64,000 nt of DNA from Saccharofermentans sp. (GCA_024682215.1 JAIKZM010000196.1:1-64000), one strand, 5' to 3'. Shown: positions 1 to 9,805, counted from the first letter of the stretch. Program-made: numbers and translations. Notes: a model not told the origin generated them from the sequence alone.

Positions 1-1
1 C

Positions 2-472
2 TTCGGCAGCATGTTCACACCTGTACAGGATGAAGAATACGAAGAGAACTACTATGAGGAAGAGACAGGTTATGCTGATGAGCCTGAAGAAGCTTACATC
101 GAAGAGCCTATCGTAGAAGAGCAGCCTTACATGGCAGAGCCCCGTGCATATGTTCAGGAGCAGCCTGCTGTTACAACACCTGTTGTTGCTCAGAACGCTA
201 CAGTAATCATGCTCACACCTTATGACATCAGAACAAGCCAGATCGTTTGCGATCACATCCGTGACGGCCATATCGTAATCTGCAACCTCACCAACACAGA
301 TAAGAATCAGCGTGTTGTTGACTATATCTCCGGCGGCGTTTATGCACTTGGCGGAAGAGTTGAGCCTACACCTGTTAAGACAACATTCGTCTGCACACCT
401 AAGTCTGTTAACCTCGTAATCGAGAATTCAGATTCTGCAGAGCAGCAGGGAACAAGAGTTTCAGCTCTCTAA
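2..472 (+). CDS. sepF: Cell division protein SepF (DUF552), 5' end outside the window
   Basis: Open frame continues to the window edge upstream of the ATG at 11. The C-terminal domain 'ATVIMLTPYDIRTSQIVCDHIRDGHIVICNLTNTDKNQRVVDYISGGVYALGG' matches SepF. Confidence 0.88.
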   Translation, partial: FGSMFTPVQDEEYEENYYEEETGYADEPEEAYIEEPIVEEQPYMAEPRAYVQEQPAVTTPVVAQNATVIMLTPYDIRTSQIVCDHIRDGHIVICNLTNTDKNQRVVDYISGGVYALGGRVEPTPVKTTFVCTPKSVNLVIENSDSAEQQGTRVSAL

Positions 473-493
473 TAGATTTAAACGTATATTTAA

Positions 494-527
494 AGGAGTT
501 GCCTCAAACGAGACAACTCCTTTTTTT
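494..527 (+). terminator. Intrinsic terminator after sepF
   Basis: GGAGTTG(c)CTC..GAGACAACTCC hairpin followed by T7. Confidence 0.8.
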
Positions 528-632
528 ATGTATGTAAACGGTTGATGATTTATATGCCTTTTGCTTCTTCGATTATGTATAATTATTTTGATATTGGATA
601 TTTAACTCAAATAGTTATATGGGAGGGTAGGA

Positions 633-2534
633 ATGAAAACAAAGCGTATATTTGCAGTCTTTATTACTATCGCAATGATCGTCAGCATGGTACCGGCGAT
701 GGTTTTTGCGAATGAGTCCGGCTCCGAGGCAGATGAGATTGAGACGACAGAGAACGCTCAAGTTGAGGAAGAAGAAAATGAAGAGGAAGAGCCTGCCGGG
801 CCCGATGAAGACACGGTTGAGGATGAGGACGATGAAGATGAAGAGGATATCCCTGTTGAGGAATATATTCTCGAAGGAACAAAGCCTGAGCCAGAAGCTG
901 TTGATTCCAGGACAGCCGTAAACGGCCGTATCGGTAAGACAAAGTTATTCTGGTCGTTTAACGGAACATCTCTTACGATCTATGGAAACGGCAAGATGCC
1001 AGCATGGTCAAATGAGACACAGGTACCATGGCATGCATACAGAGATCAGGTTAAGAATATCTATGTCAAAGCCGGTGTCAGATCTATCGGTAATTTTGCT
1101 TTTAAGGAAATGAGGAACCTTAGCTTTGTATCTGTCCGTACATACACGAGGGGAAAGAAAGCCTTAAAGACATATGGAACATTTGCTTTTGCAGGTTCAA
1201 GCATTAGTAATGGAGCAATGGTAAAGACACTTACCACGATCGGTGCACATTGCTATGCAGGAAGCAATATAACTTCCGCAATACTTCCTTCCAAGGTTAA
1301 ATCGATCGGAGTATATGCCTTTGAGAGTTGCAATTATCTTAAGACAGTAAAGCTCACCTCAAAGATAAAAACGATCCCTGATTATTGTTTTGCCGGAAGC
1401 GCATTAACATCCATATCGATCCCTAAGAGTGTTAAGACAATTGGTCAGTATGCATTTGTGGTCACCCCTCTGAAGTCTGTTGTCATAAGTAAAAATGTCA
1501 AGACGATAGGTCAGTGTGCGTTTAATAACTGCAAAAGCCTGACTTCAGTCTCGTTTGGAAAGAATGTCAAAACGATCGGCCAGTACGCTTTTGCTCATAC
1601 AGGTCTTAAGAAAGTTGTCTTACCTTCTAAAATAAGAAATATTCAGGCTTATACATTTTCATACTGTCCGGCATTAACCAGTGTAAAGCTTCCGGCCAAG
1701 CTTGTTTCGATCGGATATGGAGCTTTCTATGACTCCGGTCTTACTAGTATTTCAATACCGGGCAAAGTGAGATCCATTGGTAATTATGCTTTTTCAACAA
1801 CCCCTATAGTGAGTGTAAGGATCCCTGCAAGTGTTAAGACAATTGGCGAGCGCGCTTTCAATAAATGCAGCGATCTTTCTTCTGTAACATTAGCCGGCGG
1901 GGTAAAGACTATCGGTAACAGTGCTTTCTATGATTGCACGAAGCTTCAGAGCATTGTAATCCCCGGGAGCGTTACGTCTATTGGGAACTACGCTTTTTCA
2001 GGGTGCCAGACTCTTTCGGACGTAACACTTAACTATGGTGTTAAAACTATCGGTAATGGAGCTTTTTCCAATACCGGTCTTAAGTCTATAGTTTTCCCGA
2101 GCAGTGTAACTTCTCTTGGAGAATCTGTTGTTTTTGGAGGTTCCGTAATTACAGTTACTCTTGCTAAAGAATTGAAAACTCAAAATCTCGCTGCCTGGGA
2201 AAATACGTTCGTAGATTTCATTGATCTGAAAGAAAACCAGATGACGGTTACGGGAAAGACTGCAACCGTAAAGGCAAAGAAGGTAAGGAAGAAGGCACAG
2301 AAGATCGCTGTTTCCAAGCTCTATACGTTTACTGAACCGGGTAAGGGGACTCATTTGTTTGCTAAGGTTTCCGGCAACAAAAAGATCACTGTTGCTTCCA
2401 ATGGTGTCATTACTGTAAAGAAGAAACTTAAAAAGGGTACTTATACCGTAAAAGTCAAGGTTTTGGCTACAGGCGATAAGGAATACCGGGATTCCGGATG
2501 GCAGACCGTTACTGTCAAGATCAAGGTTAAATAA
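633..2534 (+). CDS. BspA-type leucine-rich-repeat (LRR_5) surface protein, paralog A
   Basis: Signal peptide, acidic linker, many 'VKTIGxxAFxxCxxLxSVxxP' repeats, and a Lys-rich C-terminal Ig-like/cadherin-like domain. RBS gggaggg. Confidence 0.88.
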   Translation: MKTKRIFAVFITIAMIVSMVPAMVFANESGSEADEIETTENAQVEEEENEEEEPAGPDEDTVEDEDDEDEEDIPVEEYILEGTKPEPEAVDSRTAVNGRIGKTKLFWSFNGTSLTIYGNGKMPAWSNETQVPWHAYRDQVKNIYVKAGVRSIGNFAFKEMRNLSFVSVRTYTRGKKALKTYGTFAFAGSSISNGAMVKTLTTIGAHCYAGSNITSAILPSKVKSIGVYAFESCNYLKTVKLTSKIKTIPDYCFAGSALTSISIPKSVKTIGQYAFVVTPLKSVVISKNVKTIGQCAFNNCKSLTSVSFGKNVKTIGQYAFAHTGLKKVVLPSKIRNIQAYTFSYCPALTSVKLPAKLVSIGYGAFYDSGLTSISIPGKVRSIGNYAFSTTPIVSVRIPASVKTIGERAFNKCSDLSSVTLAGGVKTIGNSAFYDCTKLQSIVIPGSVTSIGNYAFSGCQTLSDVTLNYGVKTIGNGAFSNTGLKSIVFPSSVTSLGESVVFGGSVITVTLAKELKTQNLAAWENTFVDFIDLKENQMTVTGKTATVKAKKVRKKAQKIAVSKLYTFTEPGKGTHLFAKVSGNKKITVASNGVITVKKKLKKGTYTVKVKVLATGDKEYRDSGWQTVTVKIKVK

Positions 2535-2570
2535 ACCGATTCTGACCTGTTGGATCAAACTAACGAAATA

Positions 2571-2601
2571 AGGGGCTGCCTTAGAGGGACAGCCCCTTTG
2601 A
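2571..2601 (+). terminator. Intrinsic terminator
   Basis: AAGGGGCTGCC ttagaggg(A)CAGCCCCTTT hairpin. Confidence 0.7.
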
Positions 2602-2705
2602 ATTTGTAATATTTCATTTGTTGCTTATTTGTTTATTTTGTGTTTTTAGGTATGTATAATTTAAAAGATATTGATTATTACAATATCAAATTATAAAAAG
2701 GGAGG

Positions 2706-4742
2706 ATGAAGATGAAGATCAAACGTTTAATGGCATTTGTGATCAGTATCGCAATGATCGTAGGAATGGTTCCTACAATGGTTTTTGCGAGTGAAATCGA
2801 CTTTGAAGCTGATGAGCCTGAAACAACGGAAACGGCTGAAGCTGAGAAGGAAGAGAATGAAGGCAAAGAAGAGCCGGCAGAATCAGAGGATAAAGAAGAA
2901 CCCGCTGAGTCCGAAGAAGATGAGGACGATGAGGATTCTGATGATGAAGACGCTGATGATGCTGAAGAAGAGGAAGTTATTCCTACAGAAGAGAACATCA
3001 TGGAGGGCACAAAGCCTTCTCAGGAACCTGTAGACAGTGCTTCCAGAGCAGCTTTGAATGGTCGTATCGGCAAGTCCAAGGTTTATTGGAGTCTTGTCGG
3101 CAATACGCTTACCGTTTATGGTAACGGCAAGATGCCTGCGTGGTCAAAGGAGACACAGGTGCCTTGGTATGCATACAGAGATAGGATCGAATATGTATAT
3201 GTCAGAGCAGGTGTCAGATCTATCGGTAATTTTGCATTTAAGGACCTTAAGAAATTTAAAGGCGGCTCTGTTACTTCCTATGTCAGAGGCAAGAAAGCTT
3301 TAAAGTCTTATGGTAATTATGCTTTTGCGGGAACGCCGATCGGCAGATGCGTTATTTCCAAGACAGTTACTTCTATCGGTGCACATGCATTTGATGGTTC
3401 CGGTCTTGCGAGCATTGTCATCCCCGGAAAAGTTAAGAAGCTCGGTGCATATGCATTTTACAACTGCAATTATATGACCGCAGTTTCTATCGGTAAAAAA
3501 ATTAAGACAATACCCGCTTATTGTTTCTATAACTCTGCTCTGAAAGCAGTTTCAATTCCCAAGAACGTTAAGACTATCGGATCTTATGCTTTTGCTGGGT
3601 GCTACAATTTGAAAGCTGCTACGATAGGTAAAGGCGTAAAGACTGTCGGTACTGAGGCTTTTGCTGATTGCTATTATTTAGCTAAGGTAACGATGGGCAA
3701 AAATGTTAAAACATTCGGTAAATACTGTTTTGCAGGTTGCTACTCGCTTACAAGTATCGTTATCCCCAAAAAAGTAAAGACAATTCCTGAGGGAATGTTT
3801 GTATCCTGTGAGTCTCTTGTCAAAGCATCTCTTCCCAGCAAACTTACTACTATTGGCAAAGGTGCTTTTGCTGATTGTTTAAACATGACAAGCATAGCTA
3901 TACCGGGAAAGGTCAAGACTATCGGAGCTTTTGCTTTTGAATATTCCGGACTGAAGAGCATCAGGATTCCTGCGAGTGTTAAGACGATCGGGTCAGCTGC
4001 TTTTTCTAAATCTCAACTTACAAGTGTGGTCATCCCCGGTACCCTTAAGTCTATACCGGATGCAGCGTTTGCTGCTTGTAAAAATCTTTCCAGTGTTACA
4101 ATTGGCAGCGGAGTAAAATCAATTGGCAATAGCGCTTTTGATAGCACAAATCTAACAAGTGTTGTTATTCCTAGCAGCGTAACTTCAATTGGAAACAAAG
4201 CTTTTTATTATACAAAACTTACAGATGTTACACTTAACTATGGTCTGAAAGCGATTGGTGATTCTGCGTTTGCTTCAACAGCACTTAAGGCCATTTCAAT
4301 ACCTACGAGTGTAACAACTCTTGACAATGGCATATTGGCCGGTGCTAACGGTATCTCAATAACCATTGATGGAGATCTGTATAGTAAATATCCGGGTGCA
4401 TGGAACGGCTTAAACTCATTTTCTGTAAAAACTTTCATGGGTAATGACATGACAGTTGTCGGAAAGACTGCAACAGTAAAGGCTAAAAAGGTTAAGAAGA
4501 AGGCACAGAAGATCGCAGCTTCCAAACTTTATACTTTTACTGAGCCGGGTATTGGCACACATCTGTTTGCAAAGGTAGCAGGCAACAAGAAGATCTCTGT
4601 TGCGTCTAATGGTGTCATCACGGTTAAGAAGGGTCTCAAGAAGGGAACATATTCTGTAAAGGTCAAGGTTTTGGCTACAGGTGATAAGACTCATAGAGAT
4701 TCCGGATGGACCAACATTATCGTTAAGGTAAAGGTAAAATAA
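2706..4742 (+). CDS. BspA-type LRR_5 surface protein, paralog B (tandem duplicate of paralog A)
   Basis: Same signal peptide, acidic linker, LRR_5 and C-terminal architecture as 633..2534, e.g. shared 'VYGNGKMPAWS.ETQVPW.AYRD' and 'VTVKGKTATVKAKKV.KKAQKIA.SKLYTFTEPG.GTHLFAKV'-like blocks. The in-frame ATG at 2712 is also possible. Confidence 0.88.
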   Translation: MKMKIKRLMAFVISIAMIVGMVPTMVFASEIDFEADEPETTETAEAEKEENEGKEEPAESEDKEEPAESEEDEDDEDSDDEDADDAEEEEVIPTEENIMEGTKPSQEPVDSASRAALNGRIGKSKVYWSLVGNTLTVYGNGKMPAWSKETQVPWYAYRDRIEYVYVRAGVRSIGNFAFKDLKKFKGGSVTSYVRGKKALKSYGNYAFAGTPIGRCVISKTVTSIGAHAFDGSGLASIVIPGKVKKLGAYAFYNCNYMTAVSIGKKIKTIPAYCFYNSALKAVSIPKNVKTIGSYAFAGCYNLKAATIGKGVKTVGTEAFADCYYLAKVTMGKNVKTFGKYCFAGCYSLTSIVIPKKVKTIPEGMFVSCESLVKASLPSKLTTIGKGAFADCLNMTSIAIPGKVKTIGAFAFEYSGLKSIRIPASVKTIGSAAFSKSQLTSVVIPGTLKSIPDAAFAACKNLSSVTIGSGVKSIGNSAFDSTNLTSVVIPSSVTSIGNKAFYYTKLTDVTLNYGLKAIGDSAFASTALKAISIPTSVTTLDNGILAGANGISITIDGDLYSKYPGAWNGLNSFSVKTFMGNDMTVVGKTATVKAKKVKKKAQKIAASKLYTFTEPGIGTHLFAKVAGNKKISVASNGVITVKKGLKKGTYSVKVKVLATGDKTHRDSGWTNIIVKVKVK

Positions 4743-4764
4743 GCCTGATCCAATCTGAATCAAT

Positions 4765-4798
4765 GAGGGCAGTGAACAGTGAGTCACTGCCCTTTTCA
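4765..4798 (+). terminator. Intrinsic terminator
   Basis: AGGGCAGTGA acagtgag TCACTGCCCTTTT. Confidence 0.8.
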
Positions 4799-4874
4799 TT
4801 TGAGCTTCAAAATGATTATGTAAAAAACACGAGATAATGTATAATCTTCATATTGAGTAAAGGGGTGGTTAGAT

Positions 4875-5498
4875 ATGACTATAGAAGAAAAGAATTATCT
4901 GTTCGATCAGGCGCTTGCGCTTTCAAGCATACTTGAGCAGGAAAGTGTTGAGTTGCTCGGCATGATGGAGAATATCGATGACAGAGTAGCTATTTCCAAA
5001 GCTATATCTAAGCTCGAGTCTGAAGGTGATGACATTTTCCATGCAACGAATGAAAGACTCCAGAAGATGGAAATGGATGAAGAGACAAGGCTCAAGATCT
5101 TTCACATGATCCGTCACGTTGAAGATGTCACTGACATGATAGATGAGCTCAGCAAGACTATCGTAAGATACAATACCCGCACGGTTACAAACGGTTTCAA
5201 GGCGAGTGTCAACAGTATCAACGGTGCCATCAAGAAGCTTGTTGTTCTCATCAATGCCATGCGTGAATATGAGCCTGAAATGAAGGAGCACTTCACAAAG
5301 ACAGTCAACACATTTGATGCTTTCAAGGTTGACTATGAGAAGATGTACGATGTGCTTATTTTCGATCTCTTCTCGAAGCCTCATGATGTTGTGGATATCA
5401 TAAGATGCAAAGCCGTATATGATGCGATCAGAGACATTTTCGAGGCATTTGAGGTCAGCGCTGATGACGCTTACAAGTTTATAGTCTCAAGAGGCTGA
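4875..5498 (+). CDS. DUF47 / PhoU-like (Pit accessory) family protein
   Basis: 'ISKLESEGDDIFHATNERL' and 'IRHVEDVTDMIDELSKTIVRY', typical of DUF47 helical-bundle proteins. Confidence 0.8.
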   Translation: MTIEEKNYLFDQALALSSILEQESVELLGMMENIDDRVAISKAISKLESEGDDIFHATNERLQKMEMDEETRLKIFHMIRHVEDVTDMIDELSKTIVRYNTRTVTNGFKASVNSINGAIKKLVVLINAMREYEPEMKEHFTKTVNTFDAFKVDYEKMYDVLIFDLFSKPHDVVDIIRCKAVYDAIRDIFEAFEVSADDAYKFIVSRG

Positions 5499-5534
5499 GT
5501 ACTTCCGTTTTTTATTTAACGAGGTTCATGTTAA

Positions 5535-5565
5535 AATCCTTATAGTTCAGCTATAAGGATTTTTA
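5535..5565 (+). terminator. Intrinsic terminator
   Basis: AATCCTTATAG ttcag CTATAAGGATTTTT. Confidence 0.8.
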
Positions 5566-5611
5566 TATTCTGACCTTAGGAAACAGATGACTTACAGTCG
5601 AGGTGCGTAAG

Positions 5612-7921
5612 ATGAAAAGTAAGAGACTTAACATTGGATTGCTGATAGATGATTTCGATCACTATTTCTCCAGTCAGGCCTGCAAAGGCGCTGAGCTTGC
5701 CGCTAAAGCACTGGATGCAAATCTCTTTATATTTCCCGGTCATTATATAGGAAAGCCTGACAGCAGGTATTCTGACAAGGAATATGAGTATCAGTACAAT
5801 ACAGTCTTTGACCTGACGTCGAGGCGTAATGTGGACATCATCTATGTCGTTCTCGGAACCATCTGTTCCAGGGCGGATATGGAGATGCAAAAAGAATTCA
5901 TTGAATCATTTCCTGATGTTCCGATAGTATGTCTGTTTTCCAATTATGAGAACCTTCCTTCGGTAACTTTTGATAACAGGAGCGGACTCGAATCTGTCAT
6001 TGATCACCTGATAGAAAAGCACGGTGCCCGTGAGATAGGGTTTGTCTCAGGTCCTGTTACGAACCGTGATGCCAGGGAGCGCCTCGATGCATATGCGGAT
6101 ACACTCAAGAAACATGATATCCCTGTTGAAAAGAATAAGATCGTTTACGGTGATTTTACCGAAAACAGTTCCTTCGAAGTCAATAAACTCCTTAACGATA
6201 ACGAGAAGCTTGATGCTATCGTCTTTGCAAATGACTGTATGGCTTCCGGCGGATATAACACACTGAAGCACAGAGGCCTTCAGATAGGCAAAGATATACT
6301 TGTCACAGGCTTTGATGACGATGTTTTCTCGATCAATCTTGATCCGCCGCTTTCGACTGTTGAGGCAGGTTCAGCGGAACTTACATACAAAGCCGTATTG
6401 AATGCGGAAAACTATATCAACGGTTCCGCATTATCCGACATGACCGTTGAGACGAGACCGGTCATGAGAAACTCCTGCGGATGCAGGATGCTTGATGCTG
6501 AGGATATGAGCAAACGCCTTAAACTCGATAAGCTTGAGTCAGGAGATCTGTCTTTTGTCGAAGAGATCAAGAAATTCCTTTTCGGCATATTTGCTGAAGA
6601 TGCTCCTATACTTGAGATAAAAGGGCTGCTTGGTGAATTCTTCTATTCGTTTGCCGATTATGTGCTCGGAAATGATGAGACCTCAGAAAACATGGATGCT
6701 GCTTTTTCCGAAGTACTGAAGACTTCGATACTTATCTATACATCTCCTGAAAAAATGTTTAACGTTCTTCAGACGATGCAATATGAAGCTGAAAAGATCT
6801 TAACCGACAGCGAACGCTGCTTTTCGGTAATAAAGATATTTTCTGATTTCTACAGACGCATGTCTTTCGCCGGCATATCCGTTTCGAGCGAAAACGCTGC
6901 CCGTTCTGAAAGCCTGCCGCGACTTGTAAATCAGCAGTCTGGAGATATTTTCCTTCTTCCTCAAAACAGTGAGATACCGTATGAACATCTGCTGGACGGT
7001 TTGTATGCTTCCGGTTTTGACAGATCGTTGCTCTATATGTTTCAGGGAAATATCTCCAATGAGGGTGACAGGGATTGGAAGTGCCCTAAATCAATCCTCT
7101 TAAAGGCCATATCCGATAAGAACGGCGTACGCTCTCTAGCAGAAGAACAGCAGCTCTTAAGGACCGACCTGATGTTTACAAACGAGTTCATCGGAAACAC
7201 GGAACGTCGTACCATGGTGGTTTCGCCTCTGTTTGTGGGCGCTGACATCTACGGATTCCTCGTGAATGAATTGAATACCAAGAATCTTATGAATATCGCT
7301 CCGGTTGCCATACAGCTTTCCGTGACGCTTAAATCGCTTCTTATGATAGAAAGCCAGAACAGGATCAAGCAGAATCTGCAGAACTCGATCGAGCGCTTTA
7401 TCAGGGATAATACGATGCTTGATGAGATCGCAAAGCATGACGAGTTGACAGGGCTGTTCAACAGGCGCGGTTTTATCGCGAATGTCGAGCGTGTATTAAG
7501 TGATCCGGTCAACTATAACAAGGTGGCTATCCTTTGTTTCTCTGATATGGATAATCTGAAGATGATCAATGACAAGTTCGGTCATGATGACGGGGATTTC
7601 GCTCTCAGGACAGTAGCCGGAGTGCTGCGTGAAGCGTTCCGTGATACCGACATTATCGGCCGTCTGGGAGGAGATGAATTTGTCGTTCTTGCGATAACGG
7701 GAACAGACTGCAACATCTCAGGTATCAAGGACAGGATCGAAAGGGTAACCAAGCGTCACAATGAAAATGCGGGCAAACCTTATCCCATTGCCATGAGTAC
7801 CGGAATCTGTAAATTCAAATGCTCTGCCGATATAGATATTTACGACATACTGGACAAGGCAGACAGGCTGCTGTACGAAGAGAAGACCAGAAAAAAAGAA
7901 CAGTATGGTTCCTACAGATAA
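5612..7921 (+). CDS. LacI/periplasmic-binding-like sensor domain fused to a GGDEF diguanylate cyclase
   Basis: N-terminal PBP1-like fold ('LNIGLLIDDFDHYFSSQACKGAELAAKAL...', 'ILVTGFDDD') and C-terminal 'LTGLFNRRGF...GRLGGDEFVVL'. The ATG at 5612 with gaggtg SD is preferred over the GTG at 5603 in the ORF track. Confidence 0.88.
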   Translation: MKSKRLNIGLLIDDFDHYFSSQACKGAELAAKALDANLFIFPGHYIGKPDSRYSDKEYEYQYNTVFDLTSRRNVDIIYVVLGTICSRADMEMQKEFIESFPDVPIVCLFSNYENLPSVTFDNRSGLESVIDHLIEKHGAREIGFVSGPVTNRDARERLDAYADTLKKHDIPVEKNKIVYGDFTENSSFEVNKLLNDNEKLDAIVFANDCMASGGYNTLKHRGLQIGKDILVTGFDDDVFSINLDPPLSTVEAGSAELTYKAVLNAENYINGSALSDMTVETRPVMRNSCGCRMLDAEDMSKRLKLDKLESGDLSFVEEIKKFLFGIFAEDAPILEIKGLLGEFFYSFADYVLGNDETSENMDAAFSEVLKTSILIYTSPEKMFNVLQTMQYEAEKILTDSERCFSVIKIFSDFYRRMSFAGISVSSENAARSESLPRLVNQQSGDIFLLPQNSEIPYEHLLDGLYASGFDRSLLYMFQGNISNEGDRDWKCPKSILLKAISDKNGVRSLAEEQQLLRTDLMFTNEFIGNTERRTMVVSPLFVGADIYGFLVNELNTKNLMNIAPVAIQLSVTLKSLLMIESQNRIKQNLQNSIERFIRDNTMLDEIAKHDELTGLFNRRGFIANVERVLSDPVNYNKVAILCFSDMDNLKMINDKFGHDDGDFALRTVAGVLREAFRDTDIIGRLGGDEFVVLAITGTDCNISGIKDRIERVTKRHNENAGKPYPIAMSTGICKFKCSADIDIYDILDKADRLLYEEKTRKKEQYGSYR

Positions 7922-7940
7922 ATACAAATAACCGAAAATA

Positions 7941-7975
7941 AAAATCCCGCAGGAATTTCCTGCGGGATTTCTTTT
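7941..7975 (+). terminator. Terminator between convergent genes, possibly bidirectional
   Basis: AAATCCCGCAGGAA/TTTCCTGCGGGATTT near-perfect palindrome followed by a T-rich run. Confidence 0.75.
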
Positions 7976-7995
7976 GGACCTACCAGAGTCTGGTA

Positions 7996-9609
7996 TCAGT
8001 CTTTGTTTTCATCTTCAGGTTCGGTCTTTACTGCGTCAGCGATCGCGCCTGCGACAACTCCGTCTGCAACCTTGCCTTCGCCATCGAGGCCGGAAACATT
8101 GATGTTTCTTGTGACCTTTGCGTCATAGCCGCTGGCCTTGACGATGTCGGCGAGATCAACGCCTGTAGCAGCCTTAACTGTCTCAAACGTCTGAGCCATA
8201 ACGGTAGGTACGTTTGCGGAGATTCCGGAAACACCGCCGTTGCTGTCGTTGCCGCCGGCGAAGACTGTGACCTTGTCGATGGAAGCGAGCGGCTCTGCAA
8301 CTGCCTTGGCAACATCAGGGAGGACCTTAACGATCATCTCGAGGATAGCAGCCTGGCCGTATTTCTTCATTGCCTCAGCTTTCTTCTCCATTGCTTCAGC
8401 CTCAGCGAGACCCTTTGCCTGGATACCAGCAGCTTCTGCATCATACTTAGCCTTGATACCTGCAGCTTCCTGCTCGGCAGCATAGCGCTGTGCCTCAGCC
8501 TGAGCCTTCTTAGCTTCTGCGTCCTGAATTGCCTTGTACTTCTCAGTCTCGGCGATTACACGCTCAGCTTCGGACTTCTTCTGCTGGTTGTAGAGTGCAG
8601 CTTCTGCCTGCTTCTGCTTCTCGATGAGTTCAGCCTCGGCGAGTTTCTGCTTCTGGTACTTGTCTGCATCAGCCTTACGGTTGATCTCAGCTTCGAGTTC
8701 CTGCTGCCTTACGTCGACCATCTTCTGACGGAGAATAGCTTCCTGCTGCGTCTTTGCGATCTCAGCATCGGTAGCCTTGACTCCGATGACCTTCTGCTGT
8801 TCCTGCTTCTGGATCTCATAAGCAGCGTCAGCTTCAGCCTTCTTGGTGTCAGCCTGAACCTTGAGGTTAGCCTGCTTGATGGCGAGGTCATTGTTACGCT
8901 CTGCGATGATGATGTCAGACTGTACGGAAGCCTCGTTAGCTTTCTGCTTAGCTTCAGCGACTGCGATTGCGACGTCTCTGTCAGCCTGAGCCTTTGCGAT
9001 GGAAGCGTCCTTCTGGATCTGGGACATGTTGTCCTGACCCAAAGCGATGATCAAGCCGTTCTCATCATCGATCCTCTGAATGTTGCAGGAGATGATCTCG
9101 ATACCGAGAGCGTTCATGTCGGTCTGAGCCTTATTCTGCATCTCGTCACCGAACTTCTTACGGTCGGTATTGAGTTCTCTCAAACCAACGGTACCGATGA
9201 TCTCACGCATGTTACCCTGAAGGGAATCGGTGAGTGCTGCACAGATCCTTTCCTCGTTCATATTGAGGAAGTTCTTCATTGCAAGCTCGATGCCTTCCGG
9301 ATCGGTCTTTACACGTACTTTTGCAACTGCGTCGATGTCGACACCGATGAAGTCGTTCGTAGGTACGAAACCGTTTGTCTTGATATCGATGCTGATCTGC
9401 TTGAGAAGCAGGATATCCTTTCTTTCAATGAACGGAATCCTGACACCTGCGCGGCCGATGAGGATCTTCTTTTTCTTTCTGGGTCCTGAAATGATGAAAG
9501 CCACATCCGGCGGTGCCTTAACATAACCGGAAAGTACGATGACGATCACGAAGATCAGGATTGCAATTCCTATTCCAATCGGAAGTGCATACTGTGATAA
9601 ATCTGGCAT
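7996..9609 (-). CDS. SPFH-domain flotillin-like protein
   Basis: N-terminal TM, SPFH core, then a long Ala/Glu/Lys/Gln coiled coil ('AEAQRYAAEQEAAGIKAKYDAEAAGIQAKGLAEAEAMEKKAEAM') as in FloT/YuaG. Confidence 0.88.
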   Translation of the reverse strand: MPDLSQYALPIGIGIAILIFVIVIVLSGYVKAPPDVAFIISGPRKKKKILIGRAGVRIPFIERKDILLLKQISIDIKTNGFVPTNDFIGVDIDAVAKVRVKTDPEGIELAMKNFLNMNEERICAALTDSLQGNMREIIGTVGLRELNTDRKKFGDEMQNKAQTDMNALGIEIISCNIQRIDDENGLIIALGQDNMSQIQKDASIAKAQADRDVAIAVAEAKQKANEASVQSDIIIAERNNDLAIKQANLKVQADTKKAEADAAYEIQKQEQQKVIGVKATDAEIAKTQQEAILRQKMVDVRQQELEAEINRKADADKYQKQKLAEAELIEKQKQAEAALYNQQKKSEAERVIAETEKYKAIQDAEAKKAQAEAQRYAAEQEAAGIKAKYDAEAAGIQAKGLAEAEAMEKKAEAMKKYGQAAILEMIVKVLPDVAKAVAEPLASIDKVTVFAGGNDSNGGVSGISANVPTVMAQTFETVKAATGVDLADIVKASGYDAKVTRNINVSGLDGEGKVADGVVAGAIADAVKTEPEDENKD

Positions 9610-9776
9610 AATCTTAATCCATCCTTTCTTTTGTGTTGCTTAAATCTTAAAGATATTTGCGGTTAAAATCAATATAAATCGGAGCATATAACTTACCAAA
9701 CCGGATATGATATTTCTCATTTCCGATTTGGTTCAAACGCACAAATAGTTACGTTTGAGGGTGATTAATTAATAGG

Positions 9777-9805
9777 TTGACAATAATAATGTGATAGTAT
9801 AAAAT
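9777..9805 (+). promoter_or_regulatory. sigma-A-like promoter of the metal operon
   Basis: TTGACA (9777-9782), 17-nt spacer, TAAAAT (9800-9805). Confidence 0.6.

Noticed and set aside
2678-3010. Ser-rich minus-strand ORF (110 aa)
   Set aside because: Antisense of the acidic GAA/GAT/GAG-rich linker of the LRR paralog, which necessarily reads as poly-Ser; not a real gene.
8240-9526. Plus-strand ORFs opposite the SPFH gene
   Set aside because: Shadow ORFs caused by the biased Ala/Glu/Lys codon use of the coiled coil.
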